Under the pieces are notes generated by a model, which saw only the letters and a list, made by a program, of their open reading frames with translations, did not search any database and was not told where the DNA came from. Of a stretch of 28,520 nt of DNA, positions 23,919-28,520 are shown in pieces (the stretch's first letter is position 1; every line of letters begins with the position of its first letter). This DNA comes from an uncultured Clostridia bacterium (lineage in GTDB: Bacteria > Bacillota > Clostridia > TANB77 > CAG-508): positions 1 through 28,520 of the forward strand of contig CARUQW010000016.1 of the NCBI GenBank assembly GCA_949077355.1, given 5' to 3'. The position numbers were made by a program, and so were the translations under genes.

Positions 23919-24756
23919 TTGCTTTTTTATATAATTGACATATATTACAGTCAGTGCATAAATTTACTCGATTTTCGAATACTAACTGTAAAGTATGAAT
24001 AAATTCATCAATATCATTATCAATTAAATGAATATAAATCTTTTTAGGAAGTAAAGTTAACAAGGAATTTAGAATATAATCATTAGAAGAAAAAGTAATA
24101 TCACTTAAATATTTAGCCTTAAAAATATCATCATCAACTGCAATTAAATTTTTATGTTCATCAAGTAAGAAAGATTCAGCAGAAGAAAAAACAAGATGAA
24201 CCATCTCACAACCATAATCCTGAGAATTGATGTATAGTTTTAGAAGAGAAATAAACTCTAAGTATTCTTTTTCTATAACAAAATGATTAACAGCATCATT
24301 TACAACATCATCTAATAAAGAAATATAATTTTTTAATCTGAAATTGATAAATCCATTCAAAATAACTGACTTGTGACTAGATAAATAATCATAAAAAGCA
24401 TCATAAAGTAAATTAAACTTTCTATCAAAAAAGTCACAAAAAGAGTCAGACATAAGATCTAAACAAATTGACAAAATTTGTTTTCTTTCCATAGGCTCAA
24501 AATAAAAATAATTTTGTAAGATTAAACGTTTCAATAAATCATCTTCAAATTCGTCAATCACAAGAAAGCATAAAATAGAAGTAAGTTTAGACAAAAAAAG
24601 AGAATCATCATTACCTAAATAATGAATAATAACATTTTTATAAAGTTTGAATTCATTTTCTGAAAAACAGATATTGTTTAAATCAATATTTTTAAATTCA
24701 TTTAGCAGATAATTAATTAAATCAGAATTATTTGTCTTAATACATAGTGATTTCAT
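23893..24756 (-). CDS. ytxC: Sporulation protein YtxC family
   Basis: YtxC-family proteins occur in endospore formers and are expressed during sporulation; their biochemical role is unknown. The 287 residues are the usual length. The family core reads NGFINFRLKNYISLLDDVVN, followed by a charged helix EKEYLEFISLLKLYI. The C-terminal LLTLLPKKIYIH is also typical. The C-terminus has a small cysteine cluster (CTDCNIC). AAAGGGG precedes the ATG. The N-terminal half is poorly conserved, as is normal. This gene suggests that the organism forms spores or recently did. Confidence 0.8.
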   Translation of the reverse strand: MKSLCIKTNNSDLINYLLNEFKNIDLNNICFSENEFKLYKNVIIHYLGNDDSLFLSKLTSILCFLVIDEFEDDLLKRLILQNYFYFEPMERKQILSICLDLMSDSFCDFFDRKFNLLYDAFYDYLSSHKSVILNGFINFRLKNYISLLDDVVNDAVNHFVIEKEYLEFISLLKLYINSQDYGCEMVHLVFSSAESFLLDEHKNLIAVDDDIFKAKYLSDITFSSNDYILNSLLTLLPKKIYIHLIDNDIDEFIHTLQLVFENRVNLCTDCNICQLYKKAKIPQSEPS

Positions 24757-24859
24757 AGAAAAATTCCCCTTTCCAATAAAATTAGTATCTACTAAATTTT
24801 GAAAACTTATACATTATAGTATGCGGATTGGAAAATTTGGTGCATTAGAGAGACATTCT

Positions 24860-24888
24860 TTGCCAGAGGGGACGGACCCTTTTGGCAA
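24860..24888 (+). repeat. TTGCCA hairpin unit, left end of the palindrome
   Basis: Arms TTGCCA and TGGCAA enclose GAGGGGACGGACCCTTT. It closely matches the solo copy at 14519-14546. Confidence 0.75.
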
Positions 24889-25057
24889 TTTTTATTTGAA
24901 TCTTTTTATAACAAAAGCTAATTTATTTTTTCTTTGTAACTCCCAGTTACGAACAGTCTGTAATTGCATAACAGACTGTAATCTTACTGGTCCCCCCGAA
25001 TTGTTACTGCAGAAAAAATAAATTAGCTTTTTGATTTAAAAAACAGAATATAAAAAA

Positions 25058-25086
25058 TTGCCAAAAAGGTTTAATCCTTCTGGCAA
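25058..25086 (+). repeat. TTGCCA hairpin unit, right end of the palindrome
   Basis: Arms TTGCCA and TGGCAA enclose AAAAGGTTTAATCCTTC. It can pair with itself or with the left unit at 24860-24888. Confidence 0.7.
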
Positions 25087-25089
25087 CGA

Positions 25090-25119
25090 TGTGAAAAAGG
25101 AAACGTCCCCAATTGCACA
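25090..25119 (-). repeat. GGGGACGTTTCC hairpin repeat, copy 3 (inverted)
   Basis: Read on the - strand this is the same hairpin as 6975-7004 and 23005-23034. It lies immediately downstream of the GH57 stop codon, so its orientation relative to its gene matches the other copies. Confidence 0.8.
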
Positions 25120-26706
25120 TTAGTAGTAAAGCATGTAATCGATGTCTGGAAAGACACAGTCTTTTTTAGATATGTCTTTTAAGAAGTCTTCATCGATAGT
25201 ATCTTCTTTTATTTGATAATATAATTTGGTAAAACGACCAATATGGTCTTTGATTCTTTTTTTGGCATAATCAACCATAGTTCCATTTGTGATAATAAAT
25301 AACCAATCGCTACTTTGGGCTAACAATAATTCTCTTGCACATTGGTTTAAAGCTTTTTTCTTTAATCCTTTTGCATTTGGATAAAGGTAAGCTAGTTCAC
25401 ACATTCTATCTCCTGCTACATGTAAATGTCTATGGGCATAATCGTTAGTTGGATTTAACCATACTTCGCTATATCCATTGGCTCCCCAGCTAGAACGGCA
25501 AGGGGAGGAAACTTGCATGTTTGGATATTTATCAATGTATTCAGATGGTGTGATTAATTCAAAATTGCAGTCATCATAATAAATCTTTTTAAATAAAATA
25601 TATAACCAATAAGGTCCTTCATACCACCAGTGACCATAAAGTTCAGCATCATAAGGGCAAAGAATGATAGGAGGTGTTTCCATATATTGAGAAAGATTAG
25701 CAATTTGTGAAGTTCTACTGTCTAGAAAATGACCTGCTTGTTTTTCAGCGGAATCCATAGCCCATTGAGGATTATAGTAATCTTTAAAATCAGTATCACC
25801 TGTAATTCGATGATATTTAATTCCTGTATGAACTCTAACACCATTGTGGGCAATATAAGGTTTGATATAGTCATAATCAGCCTCATAGCCAATATCACGA
25901 TAAAATTCTCTGTAATTGTAATCACCAGGATAGCCATTAATCGAGCTCCAAACTTGTCTAGAAGATTCCATATCACGTCCAAAAGCAACAACACCTTCTG
26001 GCGAAACGATAGGAGCAAATGTACCATAGACAGGAGTAGGGTTAGCATATAAAATACCATGTGATTCTGTAATAATATAGTCAATTCCAAATTCTTTTAA
26101 GTACTTATCAGCTTCTGGCACATAGCCACATTCTGGAAGCCAGATACCACGAGGTTTTCGTCCAAAATATCTTTCGTAAGTTTGAACACCAACAGCAATT
26201 TGAGCTTTTACAGTTTTTTCATTTACATATAAAATTGGAAAATAGCCATGAGTAGCACCACATGTAATAATTTCTAATACACCAATATCTTGAAAATGTT
26301 TAAAAGCTTCAATTAAGTTGCAATGATAAACTTCTTTAAACAAATATAAGTCATTAGAATATCTGTCTAAATAATAATGAGAAAGTTTATTTAATCTCTC
26401 ATCACCAGCAGTTCTTTTGACTTCTTTTTCAGATAATTCAATTAATTGTTTTAAATATTTAATATATTTTCTTTGTAATAATTTATTGTCTAACATAGAA
26501 AGTAGAGGAGGGGTCATTGACATAGTGATTCTAAAGTTTACACCTTCATCTACTAATTTTTGAAAATTTGTTAATAATGGAATATAGGTTTCGGAAATTG
26601 CTTCATATAACCAAGATTCTTCTAAGTAATCATCACTTTCTGGATGATGAATAAAAGGAAGATGGGCATGAAGAACAAAACTTACATATCCTTTTTTTTC
26701 TTGCAT
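25120..26706 (-). CDS. GH57 1,4-alpha-glucan branching enzyme
   Basis: GH57 branching enzymes make alpha-1,6 branches in glycogen-like glucans. The 528 residues match the AmyC-like branch of the family. FVLHAHLPFIHHPE (10-23) is the first GH57 motif. The likely nucleophile is E192 in GIWLPECGY and the likely acid/base is D353 in CPYDAELYGHWW. A C-terminal DUF1957-like helical part carries SSWGANGYSEVWLN and LLAQSSDWLFI. AAAGGAG precedes the ATG. It sits 64 bases after the DUF4912 gene on the same strand, so they probably form an operon. A plain amylase activity is the alternative. Confidence 0.92.
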   Translation of the reverse strand: MQEKKGYVSFVLHAHLPFIHHPESDDYLEESWLYEAISETYIPLLTNFQKLVDEGVNFRITMSMTPPLLSMLDNKLLQRKYIKYLKQLIELSEKEVKRTAGDERLNKLSHYYLDRYSNDLYLFKEVYHCNLIEAFKHFQDIGVLEIITCGATHGYFPILYVNEKTVKAQIAVGVQTYERYFGRKPRGIWLPECGYVPEADKYLKEFGIDYIITESHGILYANPTPVYGTFAPIVSPEGVVAFGRDMESSRQVWSSINGYPGDYNYREFYRDIGYEADYDYIKPYIAHNGVRVHTGIKYHRITGDTDFKDYYNPQWAMDSAEKQAGHFLDSRTSQIANLSQYMETPPIILCPYDAELYGHWWYEGPYWLYILFKKIYYDDCNFELITPSEYIDKYPNMQVSSPCRSSWGANGYSEVWLNPTNDYAHRHLHVAGDRMCELAYLYPNAKGLKKKALNQCARELLLAQSSDWLFIITNGTMVDYAKKRIKDHIGRFTKLYYQIKEDTIDEDFLKDISKKDCVFPDIDYMLYY

Positions 26707-26770
26707 TTTAGATTCTCCTTTGTTAATAAAAATGTGAGCTGAAAAGGTAGCTATCAGCCCACTTTAAGTT

Positions 26771-27643
26771 TTATTTAAATTTGGATGATGAAAAACTCCC
26801 AGAAGAAGGGTTGCCAGAGGATGGGTTAGATAAGTCAAATATTTCTTCTATGTTTTCATCTTGATACATAGCTTTATATAAATCATAAATATTATATATT
26901 TTTCCCATATTTCGAATAAATGAAATAGAATTGATTGATTTCTCTGTTTGTTTTCCTGTTTTAATATCTCTAAAATAAACCATTTTTTGATTTTTATCAA
27001 ATAAAACACGATCATTTGGAGATTCTATTTCATTCGAAGTGGTAACATAAACATAATCAATATTTAATTTTTCTGTTTTTTGAATAGGGCGTCTGCCAAG
27101 TTCAATTCGATATTCACATTTACTATCAGCCACATGTAAATACCAGCTATTGGCAAAGTCATTAATTTCAACTTCAAAATGATAACCCAATGTATCGTTA
27201 TATACAATTAGAATAGGTCTTGTAGTCTCAAAAAAGTTATCACCATATTGTTTCTCAAAATTTTTTCTATCTTTATCTGAAATATCCCAATAAATAAATA
27301 GGTTTGTAGGAGTTTGTGCCAAAACTCTTACAATAGTCTGATTGTAGCGATAGGGTAAATCATAATATTCTACAATTTCTACTTTTTTCTTAGAAGAAGC
27401 CTTTTTGGTACTTGTCTTTTTAGAAGTTTTTTTGGTAGCTGCTTTTTTAGTAGAAGCTTTCTTAGTAGTGGTTTCTTTTTTGATAGTTTTCTTGGTAGTA
27501 ACTTTATTAGAAGCCGTTGTAGTTGTTTTTTTCTTTGTATTACTTTTTTTGGTAGCAGGGGTCTTCTTTTTCGTAGTAATTGCTTTTTTTCCTGTTTTAT
27601 TTTCATTTTCTAGTTCTTTTTGTTCTTTTGTTTTTCGTGGCAT
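26771..27643 (-). CDS. DUF4912 protein with histone-H1-like Lys/Thr-rich N-terminus
   Basis: The first ~90 of 290 residues are Lys, Thr, Ala and Ser repeats (KKAATKKTSKKTSTKK and similar), like bacterial H1-type proteins. Residues about 95-215 form a DUF4912 domain: LPYRYNQTIVRVLAQTPTNL and FIYWDIS start it, and SWYLHVADSKCEYRIELGRR is its centre. The fold resembles sugar-binding or immunoglobulin-like domains. The C-terminus repeats NPSSG. AGGAGG lies 5 bases before ATG. Pairing with a GH57 branching enzyme points to a glucan-associated role; the basic tail might bind polyanions. Both points are inference. Confidence 0.85.
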   Translation of the reverse strand: MPRKTKEQKELENENKTGKKAITTKKKTPATKKSNTKKKTTTTASNKVTTKKTIKKETTTKKASTKKAATKKTSKKTSTKKASSKKKVEIVEYYDLPYRYNQTIVRVLAQTPTNLFIYWDISDKDRKNFEKQYGDNFFETTRPILIVYNDTLGYHFEVEINDFANSWYLHVADSKCEYRIELGRRPIQKTEKLNIDYVYVTTSNEIESPNDRVLFDKNQKMVYFRDIKTGKQTEKSINSISFIRNMGKIYNIYDLYKAMYQDENIEEIFDLSNPSSGNPSSGSFSSSKFK

Positions 27644-27761
27644 TTTTTCCTCCTATGTAATCTCTCATTACTTCTTTCCTATCTTATACTAAAAGTAAAA
27701 GAAATTCAAGTAAATTTGACAAAGTTTTTGAATTTGTTCGAAAGAAAGGAGATGGTTAAGG

Positions 27762-27785
27762 TCTAGAATTATTTATGATTCTAGA
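27762..27785. promoter_or_regulatory. TCTAGAAT dyad
   Basis: TCTAGAAT (27762-27769) and ATTCTAGA (27778-27785) form a perfect 8-bp dyad between the XRE gene end and the DUF4912 gene start. It could be an operator or a terminator without a T tract. Confidence 0.35.
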
Positions 27786-27863
27786 AAAATAGAATGGAGC
27801 AGGTTTTATTTAAATAGAAGTTAAATTACAGAAATAAATAATAAGAATAAAAAAATAGAAATT

Positions 27864-28139
27864 TTAAACAATATCTTCTTTTTTTAATTCTGATATGAAA
27901 TCGTCTAATAATTCTTCAATCGAAACTTTGAAAACATGAGATAAACCAAATAGTTCATAATCTTTTAAAACTCTTTGACCAGTTTCTAATTTATGCAAAG
28001 ATGGTTTAGAAATGTCAATTCCAATAAGGGCTAATTTAGTAGAAAGACCAGATAAAGATAAATGATTTTTCATTCGTAGTTCTTTAATTTTGTTACTTGA
28101 AACATTAAGTCTTCCATTATAATTACTGCTTTGATACAT
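27864..28139 (-). CDS. XRE-family transcriptional regulator
   Basis: The 91-residue protein is essentially a single Cro/C1-type helix-turn-helix (about 17-75). Visible parts are KIKELRMKNHLSLSGLSTKL, then SKPSLHKLETGQRVLKDYEL and a C-terminal helix IEELLDDFISEL. Such proteins bind short dyads as dimers. AAAGGA lies about 10 bases before the ATG. It diverges from the pilin-like gene, and two GTATC/GATAC dyads lie in the shared intergenic region, so it may control that gene and itself. The target is inferred, not shown. Confidence 0.85.
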   Translation of the reverse strand: MYQSSNYNGRLNVSSNKIKELRMKNHLSLSGLSTKLALIGIDISKPSLHKLETGQRVLKDYELFGLSHVFKVSIEELLDDFISELKKEDIV

Positions 28140-28200
28140 GATAAAGTAAATCCTTTCTTAAAATAATATATAAATTTTATCAAAAAAACTGGTAAAAAAT

Positions 28201-28217
28201 GTATCCACTAACGATAC
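28201..28217. promoter_or_regulatory. GTATC-N7-GATAC dyad, upstream copy
   Basis: GTATC at 28201-28205 and GATAC at 28213-28217 are followed by GAAA. A second copy at 28286-28301 also ends in GATACGAAA. Two matching dyads flanking a promoter beside an XRE gene suggest operator sites. Confidence 0.45.
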
Positions 28218-28248
28218 GAAAAATAGAAAGTTAAAATTATAAAATTTA

Positions 28249-28277
28249 TTGACAAATTTTTTATTTATCATTAAAAT
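28249..28277 (+). promoter_or_regulatory. Strong promoter for the pilin-like gene
   Basis: TTGACA (28249-28254), a 17-bp spacer and TAAAAT (28272-28277). The -35 is a perfect consensus. Transcription would begin close to the second dyad at 28286. Confidence 0.8.
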
Positions 28278-28285
28278 AAAGAAAA

Positions 28286-28301
28286 GTATCGCCAGAGATA
28301 C
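28286..28301. promoter_or_regulatory. GTATC-N6-GATAC dyad at the start of the transcript
   Basis: GTATC (28286-28290) and GATAC (28297-28301) with loop GCCAGA are followed by GAAAGG. It sits at or just after the predicted transcription start. It could be a repressor site or a 5' RNA hairpin. Confidence 0.45.
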
Positions 28302-28362
28302 GAAAGGTATATTTATTTTTAAAATGAAAATACTAATAACAAAAGAAGGGAAAGATGAAAAA

Positions 28363-28520
28363 ATGAGAAAACAAAAGGGTATTACTTTAATTGCTTTAGT
28401 AATTACAATTATTGTGTTGTTAATCTTAGCTGGAGTCAGTATTGCAACTTTGACTGGACAAAATGGCATATTAAGTAAAGCAACAACAGCAGAGGAAGAA
28501 AGCAAAAAAGCACAATACAA
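28363..28520 (+). CDS. Prepilin-like surface protein, N-terminus only (cut by window end)
   Basis: The visible ~52 residues begin MRKQKGITLIALVITIIVLL and continue LAGVSIATLTGQNGILSKA. A short basic leader ending in Gly, then a long hydrophobic helix, is the class III prepilin layout. The usual Glu at position +5 after the cleavage Gly is Ala, as in many Clostridia pilin-like proteins, so methylation or assembly may differ. AGAAGGGA lies about 12 bases upstream of this ATG. An in-frame ATG at 28324 would add 13 residues with no good ribosome site. The rest lies beyond 28520. Confidence 0.75.
   Translation, partial: MRKQKGITLIALVITIIVLLILAGVSIATLTGQNGILSKATTAEEESKKAQY

Larger units (their letters stand above)
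24860..25086. repeat. 227-bp nested near-palindrome (MITE-like or structured RNA)
   Basis: This fills most of the gene-free stretch 24757-25119. Outer hairpins TTGCCA...TGGCAA lie at 24860-24888 and 25058-25086. Inside is a perfect 21-bp inverted repeat (24913-24933 with 25011-25031). Three further stems are nested in order: GTAAC/GTTAC (24936-24940, 25003-25007), CCAGT/ACTGG (24943-24947, 24986-24990) and ACAGTCTGT/ACAGACTGT (24953-24961, 24971-24979). No coding frame of interest lies inside. A non-autonomous mobile element or a long folded transcript are both possible. Confidence 0.75.

Noticed and set aside
24821..25021. A 66-codon + strand frame
   Set aside because: It runs through the hairpin and palindrome repeats, has no ribosome-binding site and no protein-like composition.
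27379..27692. Long frames opposite or beside the Lys/Thr-rich DUF4912 N-terminus
   Set aside because: Low-complexity AAR/ACN codons open all frames; only the reading with AGGAGG and the DUF4912 domain is credible.
28201..28320. A riboswitch upstream of the pilin-like gene
   Set aside because: Only short 5-bp stems are visible, the first lies upstream of the promoter, and no conserved riboswitch core was recognised. Operator dyads fit better.

Overview
The window looks like an AT-rich Clostridia chromosome, probably from an uncultured gut-type, endospore-forming lineage. The evidence is strong A/T codon bias, purine-rich Shine-Dalgarno sites, a YtxC-family sporulation protein, a RemA (DUF370) protein, an Asp23/AmaP/DUF2273 cluster, a GH57 + DUF4912 pair and a Clostridia-style pilin-like protein. 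No rRNA, tRNA, CRISPR array or phage module was seen.

Layout. Positions 110-4570 carry a + strand housekeeping run: rsmE, a Lys-rich membrane protein, yicC, remA, rpoZ, gmk and an ATP-grasp protein, closed by a strong terminator. Positions 4657-8511 hold priA, def and fmt. Positions 8611-10433 hold the cell-envelope set asp23, amaP and a DUF2273 protein, with a relict reverse-strand gene between asp23 and amaP. Positions 10454-14474 hold nusB, xseA, xseB, a DUF212 membrane protein and fhs. Positions 14610-18151 encode a heterodimeric ABC exporter. They are followed by a coiled-coil/acidic-tail protein, a MacB-like fused ABC transporter, a membrane-anchored HTH protein and a single-pass lipoprotein-like protein. 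From 23893 the - strand carries ytxC, a GH57 glucan-branching enzyme with a DUF4912 partner, and an XRE regulator divergent from a truncated pilin-like gene at the right edge.

Main discovery candidate. Two conserved genes are broken in frame at three places, twice in priA and once in the DUF212 gene. Every break has the same form: one extra C directly before a GGA glycine codon, which creates an in-frame CGG codon. I read every CGG in the window. These three are the only in-frame CGG codons in roughly 8,500 codons, whereas about 35 CGG triplets lie out of frame inside genes. This is best explained by CGG acting as an unassigned or starved codon at which ribosomes shift +1 (or decode CGGA as a quadruplet), giving full-length PriA (about 755 aa) and DUF212 protein (about 146 aa). 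Assembly error is the main rival.

Second theme. A family of short GGGAC-centred hairpins sits just after genes in at least eight places. One 227-bp stretch (24860-25086) is a nested near-palindrome built between two such hairpins and resembles a MITE or a long structured RNA.
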